Assembly: GCA_030063045.1 (NCBI GenBank)
Contig: JAQSEB010000108.1
Location: 186,001 to 250,000 of the forward strand
Reading direction: 5' to 3'
DNA: 64,000 nucleotides
From: Pratylenchus scribneri
Taxonomy: Eukaryota > Nematoda > Chromadorea > Rhabditida > Pratylenchidae
Shown: one piece after another, positions 34,318 to 47,400 of the stretch
Layout: each line of letters begins with the position of its first letter
How positions within the stretch are numbered: the first letter of the stretch is position 1
Made by a program: the position numbers and the translations under genes
Notes under the pieces: generated by a model
What the model was told of the DNA's origin: nothing
Database searches by the model: none
The model's input: only the letters and a program-made list of their open reading frames with translations

Positions 34318-36547
34318 TTATCCATCATCGATACTAACTTTGTTTTTCTTTTCATTCCATTTCAAAGGGATCCAACTATGTGGATAATAGTCCGATTTTA
34401 CAATATGATAGCATTTAGGGCAATTATGATAGAAAACAATGCCTTCTTCATCTTTTTTTAAATAGCCAATCCACCAAGCAAATGTTGATGGACCTGAGGT
34501 GAGCAAAAGTGAATTGCAAAAATTAATGGCGAACGGAAATTCCAAATTTCGATCAGTTTCATTGAAGATATAAACATTTTTGATCAACTTTAAATTATCA
34601 AAAAATAGAAAATTTATTTGTATTATAATTTTAACTGCTGAATCTAGAATTTTTGTCTATAATTAAGTGCAGTCAATGAAAATTTCTCCCAAGATGGATT
34701 ATTGAATGGAATCCTCGATAGAATTACAAATGTTGAATATAAATATTACTTTACTCAATAATCAAAAAAGCTGTTTGAGACTAGAATGGGTTCGATGACT
34801 CAAAAAATCGAAATTTCGAAGGGTTAAAAAATTTTCCGAAATCGAAAAACAACATTGCCGTCTGAAAGATGAACGAAAATTGACATGACATTAAATCGAA
34901 AAAATCGAAAATCGAATCAATCCCTTTTTTCGACCTATATCTTTAAAAAATATAATTGATTTAAGGCAAGTCTATTCTTTTGCTTTCTCATTCTATTTGT
35001 AACATTACATTTTTATCAATGTCCAAAAATGTCAAAAAATTTTTATCATCACCCAAAAGTATCAATGAAGGTGTCTTGAATTTTCTCTAAAAATAAATTT
35101 CAATTATAAATTTTATGAATTATATTTTACAGACCAATAAAAGTTTATAAGCATAATGCATTGCTTGTTCCGTGAATCCTTTGCGCGAATAGTGCTCTGA
35201 TTCTAAATAATCTCCACGCCTTGTATGTACACAAAATTTATGTGTTTTGGTGTCATTTCTTTTGTAGGAAATTATGAAAAAACATTTATAAAAAATTTTT
35301 TGAACCCGAAGATAATTTTTGCGAGATTGTCAACATTTTTGCGCACTTTACTCGAGAATTGCTGTAATTTATATTTAATATCAAATCTCTCATTTTTAAA
35401 AAATTTATGAGATTGAAAATAATTGCCATGCATTTTTAAATATTTCACATGAATTTGGAATAACCTAAATTTTTTCAATAATTTAGAATTAGAATTTAAT
35501 TGACTTATCGGGATTTTCATATTTGCAGCAGTGTAACCCGAAATCCACAATCAGAGAATCAATTTCTGGCGTTTTCTAAAAACTAATTTAATATTTCTTA
35601 TTCTAAATAAATCTGAATTTATATTCTAAGATTTTATGAAATTATTTGTTTCTTTTTAAGGTTCAAAAAATAAGTTTTCTTGAACAATTTGAAATAGATA
35701 TCATTATTTTGTTCATAAAACAAAAAAGGCAACAATGTATGTATTTAGGAAGAAAATCATATTCTAAATTATTTGCTTTTTCAAAATCGAATATGAAGTT
35801 AAATCAATTAAGATTTAATTAATTTCGCACAAATATTTTAAGATTCTTATTAAAAGTTTTTTTAGTATTTCTATTTTATCTGATTATTTACAAAAATATT
35901 AAATCATAGAGATAAAAAATTTTTTACCAATATCGGAATCTTGAAATTACTTGAGAACAATTGTCGCATTTCTTTATTGAATTCTATCAAACAATCAATT
36001 TTTTCAAAATATGCAGTTCTATTCAAATAAATTGCAAGCGATTGCAAAGCGGCAAAACGAAAGAGCTTTCATAAAGAAATTTGTAAATAAATTTTCATTT
36101 TATTATAAAATACCATATTTCCAAGTCCACCACACGATGATATTGAAGTTTTTATATCAAAAGTGATAAAATGTGGACCATTTTTCTCCGAAATATTTAC
36201 ATTAATTTGATTAAATTTTATAACTAAAATTTTAAAATAATTAACTTAACTGAAAGTTATAGAAATTAAAATTTTTGAAAATTTTGATTATAATTTATTA
36301 ACAATAAGAAAAATTGAATCCCAAGTTAACGAGTAAATTTTGTTTCATAAATTATTTTTTCTTTTGATTATTATATAATATTTTAAAATTATCGTCTAAT
36401 GTTACTGTTTTTAAAACATATTTTTAAAATTACTAAAATATTCATACCTTTATTTTTACTCTTGAAAAGTGTTGTGCAAAAATAAAAAATAAAAACAATT
36501 AAGAACAAAATAAATATGTTAAGAATTTTTATTTTATTCAATAACAT
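34318..36547 (-). CDS. GT11-type fucosyltransferase, copy 3, 349 aa
   Basis: Predicted Golgi alpha-1,2-fucosyltransferase-type enzyme. Exons: 36448-36547, 36114-36223, 35928-36065, 35505-35575, 35306-35464, 35135-35258, 35009-35086, 34318-34587, totalling 350 codons with the stop and matching phases throughout. The anchor is ILNIFILFLIVFIFYF. Landmarks are SSCGGLGNM-LFRFAALQSLAIYLNRTAYF, DFGLHCCKYENP, FCVHTRRGDY (intact motif), SLILLGDDKNF and GPSTFAWWIGYL. Exons of 71, 124 and 78 nt are the same lengths as in copy 2, so the two share one ancestral structure. One donor is GTCTGT (after 35135), forced by the frame. The C-terminus is shorter than in copy 2. Confidence 0.92.
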
Positions 36548-37314
36548 CTAAGTAAATATATTTTAAAATTAATAAATTAAATCAAATAATTAAATTAATT
36601 ATTATTAGAATATATTTTTTAAATAATAAAATCGATTAAACATTGGGAATTTAAAAATATGTATATAGAGGATGGAACTGGAATTTTTATTATAATATTC
36701 TGATAATATCTATATTAAAACGGGATGCATCTGTTTCGCTCGTAAAAAAATTAATTGAAATGAAATACAAATTTATTAACTTTTAAAATCAATCAGAAAA
36801 TCAGATTAGACCCCGAGCACCGACACACTATGATTCTAGAAGGACATTTTCATAGATGAATGAAGAAAATAATAAATATTTTGGCAAAAAATGATCGATA
36901 AAAGCTTAAAAGACTTGATTCTATAAGAAAAAATCTATTATTTTTATAAAAATCCTAATATTATTATTTCTTTATTTTAATTATTGCTAAGTGTCTTTTC
37001 TTTTTTCAGAATCAGAATTAAATATAAAATCGTTTAACACTTTGGCGTTGATTCCTCTGTTCATGTCAATTTTCAGTTATTATAATTATAATATAATATT
37101 GGGCTTCTCCATATTATTAAATACCCATCTCATATTTTTCATTTTCTTTCATGTTATCCCATGCAAAAACTAGTTTTTTTCAAATTTAATATTTGTAATC
37201 CGTTGAGAATGATAAATATCTGACCCATAAAATGCTATTTGTTATCCCTCATATTATATTTAAAATAAATTTAGAATTCTAATTAAATAATATTCACCAT
37301 AAAATTTGAAAATA
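36548..37314. other. Divergent intergenic region, no gene seen
   Basis: Lies between GT11 copy 3 (-) and the METTL24-like gene (+), so it should contain both promoters. A hydrophobic open stretch at 36991-37173 is AT-driven and unsupported. Confidence 0.35.
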
Positions 37315-40300
37315 ATGAAAATTTATAAATTAAAATTTTGGAAATGCATTGCATTTTTTATAATTATAATATTATTTTACTTTTTATTTAAAAAAAAAAG
37401 AAATGATGAAGCACTATTGGAATATGTGGTCACTGAAGATGTTTTTCCAAATGATGTAAGATTTTATTTATTTAAATTTACTTTTTTATTCAATACATAT
37501 ATATTCAAGTAATAACACATTTAAATTAAGAAATTTGAAAATAAAGGAATAAAATCGCATTTAACCTAAGGTCGACTGCTTGGTGGAACAGAATTTAGCC
37601 GAGACAAAATATATTGCTGGTTATTCTTTATGTCATATTTCAGAACTTGTTGTGCTGTATAAAAATGATTGCATAATATATTCGATCGAAAACGACAGCA
37701 ATCGAGATTTTAAAAATGCTCTTAAAGCATTGGACGAAAAAAAATTTGAGCAATGTCCAGTGAAATATTTTAAGGTTTAAAATTGGAAAAAATAACTATT
37801 TGTGATAATTGATTTTGCAAGGGAATAGAAAATGGACACTCTTCAAAAAAGTTGCGAATTTTTTTTGCTGAAAGATTTATATTCTTTTGCTGAAAGGTTG
37901 GTTTTTTGATTATAACTTCTTTGTGCTGGATCCTAGACCTCCAAACTTTATACCTTTTTTATAGTGCTCACAATCAGTCAGTGAGATGCAACAATTGAGT
38001 TATAATTTGTCACGATTTTGCCAAAACTCAAGGTATTATACCATCTAAACGATATTTTGGCTTTTGGTTTATAATTTTTTTAGATTTTGGTTTATACCCC
38101 AATAAACTTTACATCATTCGAAGCGTTTCGATTAGCTCTATAAAATGAACGTAACGTTAGGTGGTCATGAATCCAGCACAAAAAAATTATAATCAAAAAA
38201 CCAATCTATTGGCAAAAGAATGCAAATCTTTCGACAAAAATGTTATCTCGTTCAAAATATTAAAAATCACATATTCACAGAGGTTAGTAAATATAGTGCA
38301 CTGAATTGAGTATGAATCTGACTCTGACACACTTATAGTATCTTTATATTTGCAAATTTGATAAATAATTAAAATTTAAAAATGACGAATTTTACTAGGA
38401 TAAGAAAAGGAGGAACAAGAGGTAAAATTTTATTAAATTTATTAAGGAATAAGGATGGAATCAAATGGTATTTAACTAATTTAATTTTGTGTTATAAAAG
38501 AAAAAAATAATACCAAAAGAATAAAAAATTTTCTATGACGAAGTGATTCACAGCGGAATCACTAAGGTAGGCCTTTGTCTCGAATTACTCAGCGGAGAGG
38601 AAAGGAAAGAAAAGGGCAGAGTGAAAGAAGGGAGGCCCGCTGCCCGGCCTCGACCCATAGAAGGGGGAAGAGAAAGAGGCGTTGGGAGGGAGAATGCTCG
38701 AAGGAAATATGGAGAAGATGCGAGGGCATTTCATTGAATTTATAAATAAACCCGGTTTTGAACTAAAAGTCCTAGAACTTTCTTGAAAGTCCTAATATCT
38801 TAATGAAACCTAGCCTATCTTGTAGCCGAGAGTCTTTAGCACAAAATAGACGGAGGAAATTAAAATCCAACGTAGGGGAGCTGAGATAGCCTGGGGCACC
38901 CTAATCGACCTTTTTTTGGGATGATATAGAATGGAAAAATGAGAGGAAATATGCAGACGCGCTGCAAATTGCTGGATAGAATGATTTGAATTCCAGACAA
39001 AGGCCCCCCTTAGTGATTCCGCTGTGGTGATTAGGGATAATTCATATTTTTAATCTCTGATGACTAGGAGTAAATAAGAAAAAAAGGACTATGCCGGTAC
39101 CGGTATATAAGGATGAGGAAGATCAACAAAAAGAAAAGGAAATCGAGTGATAAATTAAAAGACAGAAAAATTTTTATTTTCAGTTTGAAAATAATTTTTA
39201 AATTTACAGATAATGAATAAAAAACAAATTCATGCATTCAATTATTCAGATGTAGATTTAAACAGGCAAATGAAAAATATGAAAAAGTCAATTCCCTTAC
39301 TTATAATTAATGCGGAAGGTAAGATTATATTTGATTTAAGAAAATTTATTTAACAAAATATTCTTGTATTTCTAAATAATTAATTTTTAAGTAATTATCA
39401 GTGTTTCACAAAATTCGAAACATCCATCCTCTCGTCCGTCCTTTTTTTCTATTTTTCGCTCGTTAGTCGTTATTTTTCTATTTTTCTCTCATGCGTCTTC
39501 TCTTCCTCCCTATTTTTTTCCAATTTTCTCTCATCCGTCCTTTCATCCATCCCTATTTTTTTTCAATTTTCTTTCGTCCGTCCTTTCACCCGTCCCTATT
39601 TTTTCCAATTTTCTCTCATCCGTCCTTTCATCCATCCCTATTTTTTTTCAATTTTCTTTCGTCCGTCCTTTCACCCGTCCCTATTTTTTTCAATTTTCTT
39701 TCGTCCGTCCTTTCACCCGTCCCTATTTTTTTCAATTTTCTTTCGTCCGTCCTTTCACCCGTCCCTATTTTTTTCAATTTTCTTTCGTCCGTCCTTTCAC
39801 CCGTCCCTATTTTTTTCAATTTTCTCTCGTCCATCCTTTCGTCCGTTCCTATTTTTCATTTTTCTTATGTCCGTCCTCTCGTCCGTCCCTCTTTTTCAAT
39901 TTTTCTCTCATCCGCCCTCTTGTTCATCCTTTTAAGGAAAAGACGAGGACGAGAAGATAGGACGGACGAAGGAAGAAGATGATTGTGCAACACTGGTAAA
40001 TTACCCATTAATTAACATTATATAAAAATTTTACATTCTTGAGTAGTGTTGAAAATTAATTCCTCATTTTGAATTAATTAATAGAGCATATAAGTTACAG
40101 AAAATATTGGGCATTAGTAAATTTCAGAATTTTATTTAATGTTAAATAGGAAATTTTGGAAATCTCGACTAGATCTTATATCCTCTATAGTTGATAAAAT
40201 AAATCTTATTAAATTTTTAAAATATTTAACAGGAGCTGGCGAGAAGATTGCATTTGATGCAATTGGAAAATATCGAATACGACCCTGTCTTCTGTTGATC

Positions 40301-41132
40301 AGTTTGCCTGGACCAATTGAAAATTTAAAGAAATTTGTTGGCAAAATGAAATCACGAGAAAATTATTTTCTCTTCAGAATACGCTCGTGGATTAGTGATC
40401 AAAAAATATTAAAACAAATTGAGAAGCAAAAAATATGGAAAGAATTAAATGACTATGTAAAATTGGAAATTCAGGTATTCTATAAATTTATTTAATTAAT
40501 ACAAAAGTAATTTACATTTTGAAAAATATTACATTATAATATTACGCATTTTATGGAAACTTTTTTGATATTAAAAACTTTACAAACATTTTTTCATGAT
40601 GAAAATAAAAATCCAAATTTTTTTAATGATTTTATCCTAAAAATTAATATCTTGGTTTAGGGAATTAAGTCATTATTCTAGGGCTATGATAAACAGAAAT
40701 ATGGAAATTAGATGAGTATTTTTATTTATCTTAATTTTAAATAAATAGTTAAAGTTTACGATGAAAACTTATGTTGAATAATTTTATACTATTTATATAA
40801 ATATAATAATGTTCAAATAATCTAATTTATAAAAGAATAAAAAATTTTAAATAGATAATTTATATCTTTTGTAGAATTTGATTAAACATCAAAATCAAAG
40901 TGAACAAATTGCTAAAATGATGGAAGTAACAAGTCCAAATCAAAATCATAAATATTTATTGAAAAAATTACTCTATAGAGATATCTATTATGTAAATGAA
41001 CCACGTGTGCATATTCGTTCCAAAAAATACAGATTGAGTTTTGTTGATCGCAATTGCATCCACAAAAGTAACAATGAATATAGCTATACAGGAGCTTGGA
41101 AGTATAATTTTTATTTCGATCAAGATGCATGA
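37315..41132 (+). CDS. Divergent METTL24-like protein with lost SAM motifs, 317 aa
   Basis: Exons: 37315-37455, 37571-37774, 39210-39318, 40233-40474, 40875-41132, totalling 318 codons with the stop. It has an N-terminal anchor (CIAFFIIIILFYFLF). Aligned with the two METTL24-like genes at 44 and 53 kb, the block NDCIIYSIENDSNRDFKNAL matches their NCVVYSFGISNEISYEQDF, and LLIINAEG-AGEKIAFDAI matches LKMDIEG-AEEKVIDQI, with the intron at the same codon and phase. The SAM-binding Gly of SFG and the acidic D-x-EGAE residues are replaced (SIE; N-x-EGAG), so it probably does not methylate. The C-terminal 130 residues are not recognised. Introns 2 and 3 contain three mobile elements. All phases close, so I call an expressed-type gene, perhaps a pseudoenzyme, rather than a pseudogene. 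Confidence 0.7.
37855..38245. mobile_element. MITE family A, copy 1 (intron)
   Basis: Long inverted ends: GGTTTTTTGATTATAACTTC with GTGCTGGATCC on the left, and their near-complement on the right (ATCCAGCAC, TTATAATCAAAAAACC). No coding capacity. A second copy is at 44599-44902. Confidence 0.75.
38549..39026. mobile_element. 478-bp MITE with 6-bp target duplication
   Basis: The inverted ends CACAGCGGAATCACTAAGG and GGCCTTTGTCTCGAATT match their complements at the right end (CTTAGTGATTCCGCTGTG) over about 38 bp. It is flanked by GTGATT on both sides (38543-38548 and 39027-39032). The interior is purine-rich. Lies in intron 2 of the METTL24-like gene. Confidence 0.85.
39399..39995. mobile_element. 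hAT-like element filled by a 42-bp minisatellite
   Basis: The ends are CAGTGTTTCACAA and the complement CAGTGTTGCACAA, a CAGTG-type start common in hAT elements. Flanks GTAATTAT and GTAAATTA could be an imperfect 8-bp duplication. The interior is a pyrimidine-rich tandem array, unit 42 bp, built on CGTCCGTCC, TTTCACCCGTCCC and TATTTTTTTCAATTTTC, with the last five or so units nearly identical. Long open frames in the array are repeat shadows. Lies in intron 3 of the METTL24-like gene. Confidence 0.75.
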
Positions 41133-41946
41133 TATTTTTTAATATATAATTTAAAAATTCAATTTATCTAATTATATATTTTTGTAAAAAATGCAATTTT
41201 AAATAAATTTTATTTCTACATTGTTACTTTTTTTCTAATATTTCTCAACTCAAAATAAGCAACAACATAAAAATTAAAGAAATAGGGAACCTATAGTAGT
41301 AAAACCAATGCTAACAGTTAACATCTATGATTTAAATTAAATGGAATTGGACCTTTACTAATTAAGCGAACTCTATAAATTTTTAATTTTTTTATAACGT
41401 ATACTAGTAAAAATTCATCCTGCTGATGGGCCAGTGGCCTGTCTAATTATTTTACGCTTATAATTTAGAAAGATATTTTTAAAAAATATAAATTATTTTG
41501 TTTGTGCTAAAATTAATGTATGACTTTCTCGAAAATCTAACAAAAGTCGATGCTGGATTTGGGATTCCGAAACCAGTCGCAAGCGCGCCTGGTTTAAATT
41601 TGTACTTCCGCGTCGGAAAAGCGCGGGGCGCTTTAAAGTAGAATCGGTTTCTGCGCGACCCTGAACCCATCAGAAAAAATCTAGTTTTTTGAGATGTGCA
41701 CTGAAAAGTTGCCCTTATGATGTGCATCTCCCAAAACCTAAAAAATCCCTGGAAAAACCGCTAAATTTTTTGAAGTGAAAATGTCGAAAGCATCTTTATA
41801 TATATAACCAAAAGCTAAAAATCCCTAGAAATGCTCAAATTTGATTTAATGTGCAAATGTCGAAAGCATCTTTTTATATATAACATGGGATGTTCCTCTA
41901 TATAAATATGTTATTATTCCTCTAACGCATTTGTGGCCGATCACTA
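41133..41946. other. Intergenic, repeat words only
   Basis: A GC-richer patch (41525-41680) and a direct repeat AATGTCGAAAGCATCTTT at about 41782 and 41857, just before the second minisatellite. No gene seen. Confidence 0.4.
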
Positions 41947-43362
41947 AAATGAGAGTGGCGGTCAATGGAATGAGGGTGGCGATCAATGGAATGATGGTGG
42001 CTGGTGGTCAATGGAATAAGGATGGCTGTCAATGGAATGAGGGTGACGGTCAATGGAATGAGGGTGGCGGTCAATGGAATGAGGGTGACGGTCAATGGAA
42101 TGAGGGTGGCGGTCAATGGAATAAGGGTGGCTGTCAATGGAATGAGGGAGGCGGTCAATGGAATGAGGGTGACGGTCAATGGAATGAGGGTGGCGGTCAA
42201 TGGAATGAGGGTGGCGGTCAATGGAATGAGGGTGACGGTCAATGGAATGAGGGTGGCGGTCAATGGAATGAGGGTGACGGTCAATGGAATGAGGGTGGCG
42301 GTCAATGGAATGAGGGTGACGGTCAATGGAATGAGGGTGGCGGTCAATGGAATGAGGGTGACGGTCAATGGAATAAGGGTGGCTGTCAATGGAATGAGGG
42401 AGGCGGTCAATGGAATGAGGGTGACGGTCAATGGAATGAGGGTGGCGGTCAATGGAATGAGGGTGACGGTCAATGGAATAAGGGTGGCTGTCAATGGAAT
42501 GAGGGAGGCGGTCAATGGAATGAGGGTGACGGTCAATGGAATGAGGGTGGCGGTCAATGGAATGAGGGTGACGGTCAATGGAATAAGGGTGGCTGTCAAT
42601 GGAATGAGGGTGACGGTCAATGGAATAAGGGTGGCTGTCAATGGAATGAGGGTGACGGTCAATGGAATAAGGGTGGCTGTCAATGGAATGAGGGAGGCGG
42701 TCAATGGAATGAGGGTGACGGTCAATGGAATGAGGGTGGCGGTCAATGGAATGAGGGTGACGGTCAATGGAATGAGGGAGGCGGTCAATGGAATGAGGGA
42801 GGCGGTCAATGGAATGAGGGTGACGGTCAATGGAATGAGGGTGACGGTCAATGGAATGAGGGTGGCGGTCAATGGAATGAGGGAGGCGGTCAATGGAATG
42901 AGGGAGGCGGTCAATGGAATGAGGGAGGCGGTCAATGGAATGAGGGTGACGGTCAATGGAATGAGGGTGGCGGTCAATGGAATGAGGGTGGCGGTCAATG
43001 GAATGAGGGTGACGGTCAATGGAATGAGGGTGACGGTCAATGGAATGAGGGTGACGGTCAATGGAATAAGGGTGGCTGTCAATGGAATGAGGGAGGCGGT
43101 CAATGGAATGAGGGTGACGGTCAATGGAATGAGGGTGGCGGTCAATGGAATGAGGGTGACGGTCAATGGAATAAGGGTGGCTGTCAATGGAATGAGGGTG
43201 ACGGTCAATGGAATAAGGGTGGCTGTCAATGGAATGAGGGTGACGGTCAATGGAATAAGGGTGGCGGTCAATGGAATGAGGGTGGCTCTCAATGGAATGA
43301 GGGTAGCGATCAATGAAATGAGGGTGGCAGAAAATGGAATGAGGGTGGCGGTCAATGGAATG
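41947..43362. repeat. 21-bp minisatellite, array 2 (about 67 units)
   Basis: Same 21-bp family and orientation as array 1, with an extra variant (GGAGGCGG). Variants recur in a fixed order: AATAAGGGTGGCTG, GGAGGCGG, GGTGACGG, GGTGGCGG, GGTGACGG. This makes a higher-order unit of about 105 bp that repeats several times. Frames on both strands are open for over 450 codons purely because the unit is 21 bp. Edge units are more diverged, as expected of a tandem array. Confidence 0.95.
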
Positions 43363-44423
43363 TGATGTCGACAAAAATTTAAATGCTAATTGCTAATTCA
43401 TATTCTCTAGATTTTTAGGTAATGCTGACATAGTTGATCAATATTTACTTTCTCCTCCAAAAGTTACAAACTACATCAAAAAAATGTTATTGAGGAAATT
43501 ATATATTATATAAATATTTAAATATAAAATAATATATAATTGTGGTTACAGTATTTTGTCTATTAACTAATATATATCAAAGCAATCCTATAATTTTATA
43601 AAATTTTTAAAACATTTTGCTAAATTCTTCGTTTCATTAGAGCAATTTTTAATCGATCTATCAACCATTGAAATTTACCACTCATTTATGGCCAAGAAAT
43701 TAATAATGCTCTTTTTTTATTATATTTTGCTTCTTTTTAATTATAATATTTTCCAATTTCTGTTTTTTTCTTTCTTTTCATTTCATCCAAATATTTAAAT
43801 AAATAATGGTATAAAATTTGCAATATTATATATATTCCAAAAAATTGATTTGATGCTAAAAATTCTGGTTCGCCAATATCGTTTCATCTATGGAAAGAGC
43901 TAAAAAAATTCAGCAGAGTTCTCTCCGCTATCACTATCTCATTTTTATTGGTAAAATTGAATAAAAAAAATATACGACTAAAAGCGTATGAGCTGGTTTT
44001 AATTTTATTAAAAGAAAAATTAAAGTGATGCAAATTTTCATGAGCGAATTGTGATGAATGGCGAAAGAAAAAGAAGATATCTATTTTGATTTAATCTATT
44101 TATATAAATTGGATGAAAAGAGAAAAATGAAATCGAGTTTGCATTCTCTATAAATCCTATTTTATTCCTAAGAAAAAATTTTCAAATTCTCTGGAAAATT
44201 TTGTTGACCAAATTATTTGTATCAATTTTTATCCAGCATTTTGTTGCTAACTTGCTAAATATTCAACAATGGCAATGCTTTTTATTTCATTTTTAGCTAA
44301 TTTTGTCTTCAATAAAAAGAAAATTTTTATAACAATGTCACTAGTCTTTATTTATAATTAAATAAGCACATTTTTTTAAATTAATATTTTAGCTCTTTTT
44401 TTCATCACAATTATATTTTAAAT
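43363..44423. other. Intergenic, no recognised gene
   Basis: AT-rich upstream region of the METTL24-like copy A. Positions 43417-43515 could be read as a short exon (ADIVDQYLLSPPKVTNYIKK then stop), unrecognised and without partners. Confidence 0.3.
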
Positions 44424-47400
44424 ATGGTTACAAATGAAATAAAAATATTTTCAATTTTATTCTTCATAATAATTATTTTCCTGTTTCTCACAGTGCATCA
44501 TAATAATAACAATAATAAAACAAACTTTGTTAAATCTGTTACCGTTGGTTTTGTTGTAAACAAATGTGAGTCAAATTACATATTTTTAAGGGTGCCAATT
44601 TTTTGTCCATAAATCAGTTTTTTAATTATAACTTTTTTGATTTAAATTCTAGACCCGCAAATCTTATACCCCTATTTTATAGAGCTCGTTGAGACGCGTC
44701 TTTGTCACGGTTTGACCAAAATTCAAAATATTAAACCGTTTAAACCATATTATGTTTTTTTTAAATTTTGAATCAAACACAGAGAAACTATATATCAATC
44801 GACACGTTTCGATGAGTTCTATAAAATGGGTATAAGGTTTGTGGGTCTAGGATCTAATAGAAAAAAGTTATAATCAAAAAACTGATTTATGGACAAAAAA
44901 ATATTTTCTCTATTTTTTAAATTTAATTTATTCTTTTTTTAAATTTAATCAACATTTATGAATGAAAATTTTTATATGATGGATGAAAATTCTCAATAAA
45001 TCTCGAAAAATTTCTAAATAACAAGCATAAGTTTTCAGAGTAAATTTTTGCATATTTTCATGATAATATTTTTAGTAGTTTAGAATTTTTTTGCATATTT
45101 TTGTTATCTTCAATTAAAATGAAATATAAAATTATATATTTATTTTATTTTTTAGCCATAATTATTTTAAAAATTAATGCACAAATTTGTTAAGCATTTT
45201 TACATGGTATTTTTTTAATAAAATCTCTATTCGCGATTGAGAACAATTATCCATTCGAATTCGAAATGATATAAAAATTTTAATTTATTCTATGTTATTT
45301 ATTATTATTTAAATAATAATCAATCTATGTCTCATTTATAGCCGATATAATGTCGCCTAATTATGGCGAAAAATTGGTATTGGAACATTTTATGAAAATT
45401 ACACCAGAGCGAAGGAAATTAATTGATGCAATTGTACCTAACCCTCCATTTAAAGAATTTAATTTTATCAATCTCCACCATGCCCTTCAAGTTCCTGAAG
45501 TAATCATTTAAGTTTATTATTTTAGAGCATTTTTAGGATAAAATAATACTAATTTTGCTTTTAGAATCAATTTTAATATTAAAATTAAGCTACTAATGGA
45601 ATTTAGCTAATTTTATAATAAAGAATTATAAATTCCCGACTGCGGATAATTTATTAAAATTATTTATTAAATTTGATTTGATTGTAACTCAAAAAATTAA
45701 GAGAATTAAATAAATTAAAATTTTACGTGTTTTGTGTTAAAAGGATTGATCAGTAAATAAAATTTGGACAATTGATAAATTTTTATCCAACTTATAATTT
45801 AATTTTTATTAGCTTTTTCTGGCAACAATTATATTTCAAATTTTCCCAAATTAACTAAATATCAATCTAATCATAAAATTATTAAATATATTTTTTATTT
45901 CTATAGATACGTTGTGTGAATCTCCCCCGTCTTGGAACAGTTCATGATAGTGGAAAATTTATTTGTAATCCGGCGAGGGCAAGGGAAGTACAAAATTGTG
46001 TCGTTTATTCATTTGGCATAAGTAATGAAATATCATATGAGCAAGATTTTCAAGAAATTAGTGGAAGAAATTGCAAAATCCGTGCCATTGATCAGGTAAG
46101 CCAATTTAAAAATTTTATGAATTAAGTAAATAATATTTAAATTTATTTTCTTATTAATATTAAATGACAATAATTAAGGAATATAGGGTATTTTTTACTT
46201 ATAAAAATAATTAATAATGCATAAAATTTTGAGAAAATTCAAATAAGTATAGGATTAATTTACTCATATATAAATAATGACAATGAAGAATGAAATTTTT
46301 ATCAGAATATGTATAAACTAATTTTTTCAAGTAATAAACTAACATATGAGAAGTTGTTTCATTTTAAAATTTTTTGTTCCAACTTGGTGCTCATTTTATA
46401 TATATCTTTTTAAATGATGTTTTTATTAAAATCAAATCATTTTATCCAAATTCCAAATTTATGGAGAAAATTTGGAAACATTTTTAAAATATTGTACAAA
46501 TAGATACTTCTCTCTTTTCCTAGCTAATAAAAATAAAAAATAATTTTTTAAGGGACCACTTCAACCGCATATTATCAAGAGATTGCAGGATTTGGGTGCC
46601 GATGTTTTGCAAACAATTGTGGATTCCAGTACAAATTCAACTGCAAACACCACTTCCTTCACACATATTGTGAATAAATATGGTGATAAAACGATTGAGA
46701 TACTCAAAATGGATATTGAAGGTAAATTGATATGTGCTATATGAATTAATTTACTGCTCAAAAATGATTTAAAATAAAAGTATTAAATTATTATGGATTT
46801 ATTCAAAAATTATTAAATATAAGAATATGAATATTGTATTAAAATTAAAAATAAATATTTTTTTGGAAATAAGTATGTACCGGTTTAGGAAGAAACAAAT
46901 GATTTTATCAACTCTTATGGCATAATTAAAACAGATTATGATAAAAAGATTTAAAAAGACATTTTTATGTTAAACCGATATAAATCATAATATCGTAATA
47001 AAAAAATCATGAATAAAAAACCATCTATTTATAATTTTTGAATTGAACATTTGGAATTCGTAGAGTTTAAATACAGTATATCCGTAACTACAAAAAAGTG
47101 TAAAAAAATGTTGGGTAAATATAAAGCTTATTTTGCGTGTCTCAACTAATTGAACTCGAATCTATCAATTATTTTGTATAAATAGCAAAAATAAAAAAAA
47201 AAGATTTATCCAATTTGTATTTTTTTCGTATTATGCATAACCAAAATAATTCTCAATCATTTCGAAAAAACCCGTCGATTTAATCAATAAATGATTCATT
47301 ATATTTTAGGAGCAGAAGAAAAAGTCATTGATCAAATTTTCCAAATTCCAATATGCCAAATTTTGATGGAAGTTCACATTGAAGATGTTTATAAAACTGT

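Noticed and set aside
36991..37173. Small hydrophobic protein
   Set aside because: AT-driven hydrophobic frame with no start context, partner exon or family similarity.
38543..38737. Arg/Glu-rich 64-codon frame
   Set aside because: Lies inside the purine-rich body of a MITE.
39491..39982. 163-codon frame rich in FFNFLSSVLSPVPI
   Set aside because: Translation of the 42-bp pyrimidine-rich tandem array; the opposite strand is open too.
41922..43374. Four overlapping open frames of 450-480 codons
   Set aside because: Same reason: shadows of the second 21-bp minisatellite array.
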